A DNA stretch of 64,000 nt from Tianweitania sediminis (lineage in GTDB: Bacteria; Pseudomonadota; Alphaproteobacteria; Rhizobiales; Rhizobiaceae): the NCBI RefSeq assembly GCF_017813335.1, contig NZ_JAGIYY010000007.1:62001-126000 (forward strand), written 5' to 3'. The notes below the pieces were generated by a model, which saw only the letters and a list, made by a program, of their open reading frames with translations, was not told where the DNA came from and searched no databases. Of the stretch, positions 9,176 to 17,332 are shown one piece after another; the first letter of the stretch is position 1, and the number at the start of each line of letters is the position of its first letter. A program made the position numbers and the translations under genes.

Positions 9176-9915
9176 GACTTCTTTCCATCTGCAGCCTGGC
9201 GACCAAGATAGACGCGGATGACATCAGGGTTCCTCGCCACTTCCAAAGGTGTGCCGGCTCCGATCTTGTGGCCGTGATCCATCGCCACGATACGGTCGGC
9301 GAGTTCCATCATCAGGCGAACATTGTGTTCGATCCAGATGATTGCGATTCCGCTGTCCCGCAGCTTGCGCACCACATCCGCGGTGCTTTGCTGCTCGGGA
9401 AGGCTAAGACCCGCGAAGACCTCGTCCAGAAGCAGCAGTTTCGGCCGCAGCGACGCCGCGCGCGCAAATTCGAGCAGGCGCAACTGCCCCGGTGTCAAAT
9501 CGCCCGGATCGCTTTTCAACTTCGCCTGCAGGCCGAGACCGACAAGCGTCTCTTCCGCGATCTCGGCCGATTCTGCCTTGGACTTGCCATGCGCGATCAG
9601 GCCGACCTGCACGTTTTCACAGACCGACAGGGACCAGATCGGCTGCGGGATCTGGAAGGTGCGCGCGATGCCCGCAATCGACCGGCGCCACGCCGGAAGT
9701 GCGGTCACATCCACATCGTTGAGCGTCATGCGCCCACCGTCCGCGACATAGATGCCGGCGAAGGTGTTGAACAGCGAGGTCTTGCCGGCGCCGTTCTGAC
9801 CCATGATGCCAAGGATCTCACCGGCGTGCGCTTCGAGCGAAACCTTATCGACAGCGATCAGACCGCCGAACCGTTTGCTGACATTCTCAGCAACGAAAAC
9901 AGGCGCTTCAGGCAT
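9172..9915 (-). CDS. livG: branched-chain amino acid-type ABC transporter ATPase (LivG)
   Basis: Second ATPase of the importer. Walker A is MGQNGAGKTSLFN, where family members usually have GPNGAGKTT; the signature region reads LTPGQLRLLEFARA and Walker B is LLLLDEVFAGL, with Val where Pro is usual. I place the start at the ATG at 9915, which gives an 8-base overlap with livM and begins just before the conserved VAENVSKRFGG. ATGs at 9930 and 9969 in frame are possible. The signature LTPGQ instead of LSGGQ is seen in some LivG proteins and is not a sign of inactivation by itself. Confidence 0.9.
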   Translation of the reverse strand: MPEAPVFVAENVSKRFGGLIAVDKVSLEAHAGEILGIMGQNGAGKTSLFNTFAGIYVADGGRMTLNDVDVTALPAWRRSIAGIARTFQIPQPIWSLSVCENVQVGLIAHGKSKAESAEIAEETLVGLGLQAKLKSDPGDLTPGQLRLLEFARAASLRPKLLLLDEVFAGLSLPEQQSTADVVRKLRDSGIAIIWIEHNVRLMMELADRIVAMDHGHKIGAGTPLEVARNPDVIRVYLGRQAADGKKS

Positions 9916-10927
9916 CGGAGTGTTTCTCATCAAGAACAGCGTTTCGGGGTTTCGGGGAGAAGAGGTCACGAACGAACCTGAACGCGCCGATCAGGCCACC
10001 AGGGAAGAGCACGACGATGCACACCAGGATAGCGCCGTAGACCATGTCCGTCAGGCCGACCACGTCGGTCACGCCCACGCCGCTGCGGATAAGTTCGTGG
10101 ATCAGCGTGATGGCAAGCGCTCCGAGGAACGGCCCCCAGAGCGTGCCCAGCCCGCCGATGACCGTTGCGATGACCGTCGCCAGAAGCAGCTCAAACAGGA
10201 AGACGTTGTCAGCCGTTACGTACAGCGAACTCAAAGCAAAGATGGAGCCGACGATGGCGGGCGGAATCGCGCTTGCCACCGCTACCGATGTCAGGATCCT
10301 GACCACCGGCACGCCGAGCGAAGAAGCGGCGCGCTCGCTGTCCTTGGCGGCAGCGATGAGCAGGCCCCATTTGCTCCGGGTGACCCAATGCTGGAGCAGC
10401 AACAGCGCGATGACCAGAGCAATGAGGGCGTAGTAATAATAGACCTTGTCGAGGAACGCGAAGCGCAGCGGGTCGTTCACGAACGGAAGGTAGACGCCGC
10501 CGAGCGAATACTCGTTCTCGAAGCCCCGGCTGAGCGCGCCGATGCCGTCCGCGAGCATCAGGGTGAGCAGAGCGAAGTAAAGCTCCGACACCTGCAGGCG
10601 GAAGCTCAGATAGCTCACGATGCCGGCGAGGGACGCGGTGATGACGACACCTGCAACGATGCCGACAATCGGATGGAGGCCGAGCTTGGCGACGGCAATG
10701 GCGCAGCTGTATGCCCCGATCGCGTAGAACGCGATATGCGCCATGTTGATCAGCCCGCCAAGCCCGCAGACCCAGTTCCAGCTGACGGCAAGCGCTGCGT
10801 AAACGGCAAAGCCGATGAGGAAATCGATGGTCGTCAGGTTCAGTGACGGCGCGAGCAGGCAAACGATGCCGACGACGATGATCGCGGCAGTGCCGAGGAA
10901 AGGATTGGACGCAGGCGTCATCGTCAT
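9908..10927 (-). CDS. livM: Liv-type ABC transporter permease (LivM)
   Basis: Inner-membrane permease, 339 aa, with about ten hydrophobic segments. Family landmarks are NWVCGLGGLINMAHIAFYAIGAY near residue 50 and VIGGLGTLWGPFLGA near 245, the EAA-like loop that contacts the ATPases. The start overlaps the livH stop by four bases. It forms the channel with LivH. Confidence 0.92.
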   Translation of the reverse strand: MTMTPASNPFLGTAAIIVVGIVCLLAPSLNLTTIDFLIGFAVYAALAVSWNWVCGLGGLINMAHIAFYAIGAYSCAIAVAKLGLHPIVGIVAGVVITASLAGIVSYLSFRLQVSELYFALLTLMLADGIGALSRGFENEYSLGGVYLPFVNDPLRFAFLDKVYYYYALIALVIALLLLQHWVTRSKWGLLIAAAKDSERAASSLGVPVVRILTSVAVASAIPPAIVGSIFALSSLYVTADNVFLFELLLATVIATVIGGLGTLWGPFLGALAITLIHELIRSGVGVTDVVGLTDMVYGAILVCIVVLFPGGLIGAFRFVRDLFSPKPRNAVLDEKHSDA

Positions 10928-11823
10928 GCCCTCTTTCCAAGACCGAGGTTGAGCTTGAGGTTGCCAAGGCCCTGCGGCACGAAGGCAATGAACAGGCCGA
11001 CGAACAGGTATGGCACGGCGTTCTTGATCATGTTCGGCATGTAGGTCTGCGAGAATATCTCAACGAGCGCCACGAGGAAGGCCGCGATCATCGCGCCGCG
11101 CAGGCTGCCCAGACCGCCGACCGCAATCGTAAAAAACGCGATCAGGATGTATTTGTTGGAATCCGCCGGAGCCAGCGGCATGAACAGGACAAGCAGACCG
11201 CCCGCCAGTCCGCCGAGCGCCGCGGCAATCGACACCGTCGCGATGCGCACGCGGAACACCCTGACGCCCACAAGCGCCGCGCCTTTCGGATCGGCTGCGG
11301 TGGCCCGGATCATCTGGCCGTAGCGGGTGTTCAGCATGTACATGAACAGGATCAACGTCGCGATGCCGACGATGCCGGCCGAAATTCGCCCGGAACTCAG
11401 ATAGGTCGGCCCGAGCCTGACCGTCGACTGAGCGAACGGGAAGTGCGACAGCACAATGTCCGAGCCGAACTTGGTCAGCAGCGCGCCGCCGATGATGACG
11501 GAGATGCCAATCGTCCCGACAAGCTGCGGCAGGTGATCCCGCTCCAGCAGCTTGCGCAGCAGCACACCCCACACGAACCCGCCAAGGCAGGCCGACACCG
11601 CCATCGCCAGCACGATGCAGGCGATGGCGTCGAACACGGTCTGCCCGGTGAAGATGTTGGTGCTCGCCCAGTAGGTGATGAACCCGGCAAGCACCACATA
11701 AGCACCATAGGCGAAGTCGACCACCTTCAAGGTTCCCAGCACAAGCGAGAAGCCCACGGCTATCAGCGCATACATTGCGCCGACAACCAGCCCCGAGGCC
11801 AGGGCCTGAAGAAACAGCTGCAT
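10924..11823 (-). CDS. livH: Liv-type ABC transporter permease (LivH)
   Basis: Inner-membrane permease, 299 aa, partner of LivM. It begins MQLFLQALASGLVVGAMYALIAVG, a standard LivH start, and carries GGLGSLRGAMIAAFLVALVE as its ATPase-contact loop. It lies 53 bases after the binding-protein gene and is translationally coupled to livM. Confidence 0.92.
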   Translation of the reverse strand: MQLFLQALASGLVVGAMYALIAVGFSLVLGTLKVVDFAYGAYVVLAGFITYWASTNIFTGQTVFDAIACIVLAMAVSACLGGFVWGVLLRKLLERDHLPQLVGTIGISVIIGGALLTKFGSDIVLSHFPFAQSTVRLGPTYLSSGRISAGIVGIATLILFMYMLNTRYGQMIRATAADPKGAALVGVRVFRVRIATVSIAAALGGLAGGLLVLFMPLAPADSNKYILIAFFTIAVGGLGSLRGAMIAAFLVALVEIFSQTYMPNMIKNAVPYLFVGLFIAFVPQGLGNLKLNLGLGKRA

Positions 11824-11876
11824 ATTGGATCAGTCCTTGCGAATGACGATCGACGGTTGGCAGGCCGGCCCGAAGG

Positions 11877-13154
11877 CTAGCCCTTCATGATCTCGTCCCA
11901 CTTCGGACGCGGATAGACAACCTCGGTCGTCGCAAATTCAGCCGGCAGCACCGCACGGTGCAGACCGTCGCGGATCTGGTAATAGGCACCACGGCTGACG
12001 GGATTGGCTCCGTTCTCGCTGATCTTGATGCCATCGGGAATGACGACGCCCTGATCGCCGACCTTGATGTCGAGCGCGGCCAGCGCGTCGCGCACCGAGT
12101 CGCGGTCGTTCGGATCTTCGGCGGCGCGGATGGCGGCAATGACGCCATTGAAGCCGTTGTAGCTGACGCCTGCCAGCGGATCGGGCAGCCGGCCGGTCTT
12201 CTCCTTGAACAGCTTGACGAAGTTCTGGCTCGCCGGAACATTGAGGTCGTGCAGGAAGGGCGACTGGCCCATGATGTAGTCCGCCGCCTTGCCGAGCGCC
12301 TGAATGAATTCGAGGTTCGGCATCGCGCCATAGACCGACGAAATGCCGAGCGGATTGTAGTCCTGCTCCATCATGGCGCGCACGATAAGCACCGCGTCCT
12401 GCGGGAATGAAATAACAATCGGAAAATCGATCTCGTCTGCCTTCAGGCGCGAGATGAGCGGACCGAAATCAGAAGCGACCGGATCGTAAGGGTAGCTCTC
12501 CACGATATTCCAGTCGACCGTGGTCGGGGCGAACTTCTGGAAGGCGCGATGATAGGACGGCCCGCCGAACTTGTTCTCGAAGACGAACGCCACCTTGTTC
12601 GGCTTCACGCCCGACTTGTCGATGATGCCTTTCGTGAACTCGAGATAGGCCTTCACCATGCCGTCAGCGTTGTTGCAGGTGCTGAAGGTGTACTTCAGCC
12701 CACGCTCGTTGATCTCCGGCGGCGTCGACGCCATGTTGATGATGGAGATTTTCTGGCGCTCGGCCTCGATGGTCGATTGAAGGATCGAGGGGCCCGCGAC
12801 AAGACACGGCAGGGTGACGATCGCCGGGTCGCGGGAAAGCCGCGCGATCTCGGCAACGCCGACCTCCGCCTTGCTCTGGTCGTCCGCGAACGTCATCTTG
12901 ATGATGCCCGTCCCGTCGCCCCAGATGCCACCGGCGTTGTTGATTTCATTGATGCTGAGCTCGAACGTGTTCTTGCCCGAATTTCCGAAAGCCGCGGCAG
13001 GGCCGGTCAACGAAAACAGCGATCCGATATGCACTTCAGCCGGCCGCTTGGATTGCGCCCGCAAAATTCCGGGTGCTGCCAGAGTGAGCGCGCCGGCGCC
13101 GGCGGCCTGCAAGAGCGTTCGCCTGTTGAGATTGAGTCTTGACGAGCGAGCCAT
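11877..13154 (-). CDS. livK: periplasmic substrate-binding protein of the Liv-type ABC importer
   Basis: Type I periplasmic binding protein (425 aa) that captures the ligand for LivHMGF. The N-terminus has a twin-arginine signal (NRRTLLQAAGAGALTLAAPG) ending near residue 34. The mature part opens VHIGSLFSLTGPAAAFGN, the usual ligand-loop segment. I chose the ATG at 13154, preceded by GGGAGG; an ATG at 13226 would put 24 residues before the signal and run through the operator region. It heads the importer operon, and a dyad motif lies 75 bases upstream. The ligand is unknown; the cluster suggests a carboxylic acid. Confidence 0.9.
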   Translation of the reverse strand: MARSSRLNLNRRTLLQAAGAGALTLAAPGILRAQSKRPAEVHIGSLFSLTGPAAAFGNSGKNTFELSINEINNAGGIWGDGTGIIKMTFADDQSKAEVGVAEIARLSRDPAIVTLPCLVAGPSILQSTIEAERQKISIINMASTPPEINERGLKYTFSTCNNADGMVKAYLEFTKGIIDKSGVKPNKVAFVFENKFGGPSYHRAFQKFAPTTVDWNIVESYPYDPVASDFGPLISRLKADEIDFPIVISFPQDAVLIVRAMMEQDYNPLGISSVYGAMPNLEFIQALGKAADYIMGQSPFLHDLNVPASQNFVKLFKEKTGRLPDPLAGVSYNGFNGVIAAIRAAEDPNDRDSVRDALAALDIKVGDQGVVIPDGIKISENGANPVSRGAYYQIRDGLHRAVLPAEFATTEVVYPRPKWDEIMKG

Positions 13155-13228
13155 GTCGATTCCTCCCAGAAGTTGTGATGACGGCGACCGCGTCGGAAGC
13201 CCTATCTTCCCGCGGTGTCCCCCCATAA

Positions 13229-13244
13229 CTAACAGATGTTAGAT
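13229..13244. promoter_or_regulatory. operator-like dyad, copy 4 (ACTAAC-N4-GTTAGA)
   Basis: CTAAC and GTTAG arms are exact with a 4-base centre. It lies upstream of the substrate-binding protein gene within the 211-base gap that separates it from the preceding oxidase gene. It links the importer to the same putative regulon as etfBA. Confidence 0.55.
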
Positions 13245-13365
13245 TTTATTCAAGCGGATTCGAATCCCCATTCCAAACCCACCAACCATGATATTTTCTC
13301 CATGAATTCCAATACGTTCGCAAGCTGTCAGCTTGCCTTCACAAGCCGACGACATTCCAAGCCAT

Positions 13366-14511
13366 CTACCGGAATCTAACGTGTGATGGGTTTAGATCGG
13401 AGATTGCGGCGGCTCCGAGCAGCGCCTGCGCAATGTCGATCTCGTTGCGTAGAACCGCCAGCGCGCGCTCGACCGCCGGTTGTCCCCCGGACGCAGCGGC
13501 GAACAGGGTCGGCCGACCGACCTGGACCGAATGCGCGCCCAGCGCCAATGCCTTCACAATGTCCGTCCCGGTGCGGAACCCGCTGTCGATCAGCATGGTC
13601 AGCCTTCCGGCGGCAGCCGCGACGAATTCGGGAAGCATCTCGATGGAGGACGCTGCGCCGTCGAGCTGACGCCCGCCATGATTGCTGATCACGACGCCGT
13701 CGACGCCGCTCGCAACCGCAGCTTCGACATGGGAAGGATCGAGCATTCCCTTGACCACGAAGGCGCGCGGCCAGAGGTCCCGCAACTCCCGGATGTAATC
13801 CCAGTCCACGCCCGGATCGAGCTGTTTCTGGAGAACGGCTGCGATGGTCGGCGCTTCCTGAAGACCGAACGCCTCGCTCAGAAGCTCCATCTTGGGAGCG
13901 CCGTTGCGCATCATCCGCCACAGCCATCCCGGCCTTGTCGCGACGTTCCACAGCTTGCCCGGCGTCCACTTGAAGGGAATGGAGAAACCGTTGCGGCTGT
14001 CGCGCAGCCGGGTTCCCGGAATCGGATTGTCGACCGCAATTTCTATAACCTCGAAATCCAGCGAGGCGGCTTTGCGGACCATTGCCTTGCTGATTTCGCG
14101 ATCGCGAAACGCATAGAGCTGGAACCACTTGCGACCGTCACCCGCGCGCGCCACGTCTTCCATGGTGGCCGAGGCGGCGGTGCTCATGACATAGGGTATC
14201 CCCGCCTTGCCGGCCGCGCGCGCCAGCACCAGTTCGCCCTGCGGCCACGCCACGCTGACGAGGCCGGTGGGCCCGATGATGAGCGGCATAGCGTAGGTCT
14301 GGCCGAAAAGCGTCACCGACTGATCGCGCGTAGCCACATTGACCGGAGCCGAGGCTACCAGCTTGACCCTGTCCAGCGCGGCGCGATTCTCGCGCAGGGT
14401 GGCTTCCATTCCCGATCCGCCATCGATGAAATCGAACACCATTTTAGGCAGGCTGGATTGCGCAATCCGCCTGAAATCCTCAATGCAATGTGCTTTCTCG
14501 TATCGCGCCAT
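13366..14511 (-). CDS. FMN-dependent alpha-hydroxy-acid oxidase/dehydrogenase
   Basis: L-2-hydroxy-acid oxidising enzyme of the LldD / mandelate dehydrogenase / glycolate oxidase family, 381 aa, TIM barrel with FMN. Visible landmarks are the N-terminal IEDFRRIAQSSLPKMVFDFIDGG, the FMN-binding IIGPTGL and the catalytic His-Arg segment ISNHGGRQLDG near residue 280, followed by SGFRTGTDIVKALALGA. The start at 14511 matches the family N-terminus; 25 further open codons upstream are non-homologous. It ends the operon that begins with the thiamine-diphosphate enzyme. Whether it is an oxidase or a quinone-linked dehydrogenase cannot be seen. Confidence 0.88.
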   Translation of the reverse strand: MARYEKAHCIEDFRRIAQSSLPKMVFDFIDGGSGMEATLRENRAALDRVKLVASAPVNVATRDQSVTLFGQTYAMPLIIGPTGLVSVAWPQGELVLARAAGKAGIPYVMSTAASATMEDVARAGDGRKWFQLYAFRDREISKAMVRKAASLDFEVIEIAVDNPIPGTRLRDSRNGFSIPFKWTPGKLWNVATRPGWLWRMMRNGAPKMELLSEAFGLQEAPTIAAVLQKQLDPGVDWDYIRELRDLWPRAFVVKGMLDPSHVEAAVASGVDGVVISNHGGRQLDGAASSIEMLPEFVAAAAGRLTMLIDSGFRTGTDIVKALALGAHSVQVGRPTLFAAASGGQPAVERALAVLRNEIDIAQALLGAAAISDLNPSHVRFR

Positions 14512-14551
14512 CGGCTGAAATCCAGGGCATGAGAGGAAGGTATTGAGCGGG

Positions 14552-14857
14552 CTAAGGAACGGGCTTTTCGAGCGCTTCGACGACAAACAGGTCGCCGTCG
14601 CAGGCCGCCATCCTGATTGCGCGCAGAGCGGTATATTCTTCCGAATCGTACCATTCCTTGGCCCTGTCGAAGGACGGGAACTCGATCAGGACGACCCGGC
14701 TGCGGGGCTCCGCGCCCTCCAGCGACTCCTGGCGACCGCCACGCACGAGCATGCGTCCGCCGAACCGGCCGACGGAGAGCGGGGCCCTTTCCCGGTATTC
14801 CGCGATCGCGTCCGGATCGGCGTGATCGACCTGCGCCACGATGTATGCTTTAGCCAT
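14552..14857 (-). CDS. DUF1330 family protein
   Basis: A 101-residue ferredoxin-like dimeric barrel protein. The start MAKAYIVAQVDHADPDAIAEYR and the VVLIEFPSFDRAKEWYDSEEY segment are typical of DUF1330. The function of the family is unknown; members often sit in catabolic operons. It lies 40 bases upstream of the hydroxy-acid oxidase gene in the same direction. Confidence 0.85.
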   Translation of the reverse strand: MAKAYIVAQVDHADPDAIAEYRERAPLSVGRFGGRMLVRGGRQESLEGAEPRSRVVLIEFPSFDRAKEWYDSEEYTALRAIRMAACDGDLFVVEALEKPVP

Positions 14858-14905
14858 GCGCCTGTTCCTCCCTGCGCCTCATTTCGTCGCCTGCCTGTAA
14901 CGGCC

Positions 14906-15670
14906 TCAGCCCGCGCAAACGCCTCCGTCGACGGAGAACATCGCCCCCGTGACCGCGCTCGCTCCTCGCGAGACCAGAAAGGCCGCAACGCTGGCGACTT
15001 CGTCCGGCTGGATCAGCCGCTGCAGGGGTATTCCGGTCCGAAACCGGTCATGAAACGCTTCCGGCGATTCAGCGGCAGCAACCGCCTCGCGAAATAGCGG
15101 CGTGTCCGTCGGGCCGGGCGCCACGCCGTTCACACGGATTCCTTCAGGGGCCAGTTCAAGCGCAAGCGCCTTCACAAATCCGGCAATGCCATGCTTGGTC
15201 AACGCGTATGCCGTGAAGCGCGGCCTTCCCTTCGAAGACTGCACGGAGCCTGTGAAAAGGATGGAACGGTCGTTCGACGCCGCGTTAGCTCGCAGGGCGG
15301 GCAAGGCCGCCTGCGTCATCAGATAGGGTCCGACGAGATTCGTGCGGATGACCCGTTCGACCTGATCGGCGCTCAGGTCGAGTATGTTGCCCTCGACCAG
15401 CAAGCCCGCGTTATTGCAAAGCACATCGAGCTTTCCGAACCGCTCGACGGCGAAATCGACCGCCGCCTTGTTGTCCTCAAGCGAGGTATGATCGACGCGC
15501 ACGAACGCCGCCGCCGCGCCGAGTTCCCGCGCAAGTTCCTGACCACGGTCTTCCTGCAGATCGGCCACGACGACATTTGCGCCTTGCGTGACGAAATGTC
15601 GGCAGATCGCAGCACCGATGCCGGATGCACCGCCGGTGACGATTGCGCTGATTCCATTGAGAGATGTCAT
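14906..15670 (-). CDS. SDR-family NAD(P)-dependent oxidoreductase
   Basis: Classical short-chain dehydrogenase, 254 aa. The cofactor loop is TGGASGIG near residue 10, NNAG is present, Ser lies in FTGSVQSS and the catalytic pair is YALTK; the C-terminus ends VTGAMFSVDGG. The start at 15670 gives the usual N-terminus; the frame is open upstream only because it overlaps the next gene's coding region. Its neighbour is a second SDR 13 bases away, so two successive alcohol/ketone steps on related intermediates are plausible. Confidence 0.9.
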   Translation of the reverse strand: MTSLNGISAIVTGGASGIGAAICRHFVTQGANVVVADLQEDRGQELARELGAAAAFVRVDHTSLEDNKAAVDFAVERFGKLDVLCNNAGLLVEGNILDLSADQVERVIRTNLVGPYLMTQAALPALRANAASNDRSILFTGSVQSSKGRPRFTAYALTKHGIAGFVKALALELAPEGIRVNGVAPGPTDTPLFREAVAAAESPEAFHDRFRTGIPLQRLIQPDEVASVAAFLVSRGASAVTGAMFSVDGGVCAG

Positions 15671-15683
15671 GTCTCGACTCCGG

Positions 15684-16454
15684 TCACGCAAGGTCGGGGT
15701 AATAGTGCGTGCCGGTCCAGCCGCCATCGACGGGCAGCACGACGCCGGACACATAGGACGCTGCCTTCGATCCAAGGAAGAAGACGGCTTCCGCAATGTC
15801 TTCCGGCTGTCCCAGCCGGCCTAGCGGGGCCGTTCCAACCATGGCTTCGATCAGCCATTTGTTGCTCTGGATGCGCTCGGCGGTCCCGGCTGTCACGGTG
15901 ATGCCCGGGCAGACCGCATTGAACCGGATGCCCTTGCGGCCATAGTCCGACGCCATCTGCTTGGTCAGGCCGATTACCCCCGCCTTCGCGGCTGAATAGG
16001 GCGCGCTGCCCCTGAACCCCGTCATGCCGAACACCGAGGCGATGTTGACGACATTCCCCTGCGGCGCGAGGCGATCCACCGCGGTGCGGCTCAGCCGAAA
16101 CACGCTGCCGAGATTCAGATCGACGAAGAACTGGAAGTCAGCGTCGGAGGTGGAGGTCGCTTCCTTGGCATTGCCTTTGCCGGCATTGTTCACAAGGCAG
16201 TCCGCCTTTCCGAATGCGCTCTCGCATTTGTCGAATATCCTGTCCGCAGCACCTTCGGCAGCGACGTCGCATTCGAATCCGGCGAGACGCTCGCCCGCGC
16301 CTGCCTGCTCGTCCAGAAGGGATTTGAGGCCGGCACTGTCCTTTTCGGCTGCGAGGACGCGCCACCCGCCGCCCAGAAAGCGAATCGCGATGGCGCGACC
16401 GATCCCTGAACCCGCGCCGGTGACGATAGCTGTTTGTGTCGATTGGCCGTTCAT
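15684..16454 (-). CDS. SDR-family NAD(P)-dependent oxidoreductase
   Basis: Second classical SDR (256 aa) with GAGSGIG at about residue 13, NNAG, and the catalytic YSAAK; it ends in SYVSGVVLPVDGG. It differs clearly from its neighbour, so this is not a recent duplication. Same operon as the FAH-family gene upstream and the other SDR downstream. Substrate unknown. Confidence 0.9.
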   Translation of the reverse strand: MNGQSTQTAIVTGAGSGIGRAIAIRFLGGGWRVLAAEKDSAGLKSLLDEQAGAGERLAGFECDVAAEGAADRIFDKCESAFGKADCLVNNAGKGNAKEATSTSDADFQFFVDLNLGSVFRLSRTAVDRLAPQGNVVNIASVFGMTGFRGSAPYSAAKAGVIGLTKQMASDYGRKGIRFNAVCPGITVTAGTAERIQSNKWLIEAMVGTAPLGRLGQPEDIAEAVFFLGSKAASYVSGVVLPVDGGWTGTHYYPDLA

Positions 16455-16491
16455 CGATGTCTCCCTGAATCCGTGGCCCGTCAGCCGGAGC

Positions 16492-17271
16492 CTAGCTCTT
16501 GAACCCGACCCTGTTGCTCAGCGTTCCGATGCCCTGCACCGTCACATTGACCACATCGCCAGACTTGATTTCGCCGACGCCGTAGGGCGTGCCGGTCAAG
16601 ACCACGTCGCCCGGCAGGAGCGTCATGATGTGAGAGAAGAAGCTAACCATCTCCTCGATCGTGAAGATCATGTCGGAGGTGTTGCCCTGCTGGCGCGTCT
16701 CGCCGTTGACGGTCAGGCTCACATCGACATTGTTCGCGTCCAGTTCGGTTTCGATCCACGGTCCGACCGGGCAGAAGGTGTCGAATGCCTTGGAGTGGCA
16801 CAGCTGCACCATGTTGCCGCCCCTGGCCTGGATATCGCGCGCCGTCACGTCATTGGCGCAGGCGTAGCCAAGGATGTTGGCCTTGGCCTCCTCGGGCGAG
16901 GCCTTGTAGGTCTTCTTCCTGATGATGACGGCGAGCTCGGCTTCATATTCCAGCCGCTCCGACTGGCGCGGATAGTCGATCTCCGCGTTGTGCCCCGTCA
17001 TGCAGGTCGCAGGCTTCAGGAAGAAGACCGGCTCATCGGGAATTTGCAGCTTCATTTCGTTGGCGTGCGAACGGTAGCTGATGCCGCCGGCGACGATCTT
17101 GGTCGGCTCGCACGGGGCAAGCAACGTCACCTGCGAAAGCGGCGTCAGGGTTCCCGTCGGCTGCAGTTCGCCATCGAAGGGCGAGCCTTCCGCGGTGCGA
17201 ACCTGATCGCCCTCGACCAGACCGTAGGACGGGGTTGTCGTGGTCGCGCTGACAAAGCGGACGATACGCAT
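16492..17271 (-). CDS. fumarylacetoacetate hydrolase (FAH) family protein
   Basis: A 259-residue FAH-fold enzyme. The family covers 2-keto-4-pentenoate hydratases, oxaloacetate decarboxylases, acylpyruvases and C-C bond hydrolases that use a divalent metal. The metal ligands are visible as Glu-x-Glu in RLEYEAELAVII and the Asp of ACANDVTARD; the C-terminus has LLPGDVVLTGTPYGVG. It probably cleaves or decarboxylates an oxo-acid intermediate; the exact reaction is not predictable. It lies 61 bases after the thiamine-diphosphate enzyme gene. Confidence 0.9.
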   Translation of the reverse strand: MRIVRFVSATTTTPSYGLVEGDQVRTAEGSPFDGELQPTGTLTPLSQVTLLAPCEPTKIVAGGISYRSHANEMKLQIPDEPVFFLKPATCMTGHNAEIDYPRQSERLEYEAELAVIIRKKTYKASPEEAKANILGYACANDVTARDIQARGGNMVQLCHSKAFDTFCPVGPWIETELDANNVDVSLTVNGETRQQGNTSDMIFTIEEMVSFFSHIMTLLPGDVVLTGTPYGVGEIKSGDVVNVTVQGIGTLSNRVGFKS

Positions 17272-17332
17272 CGTGTCTTCCTCCGATTGTTGCTGCCGAC
17301 CGCACGTCTGCGCAGCACGTGTGTGTTTGAAT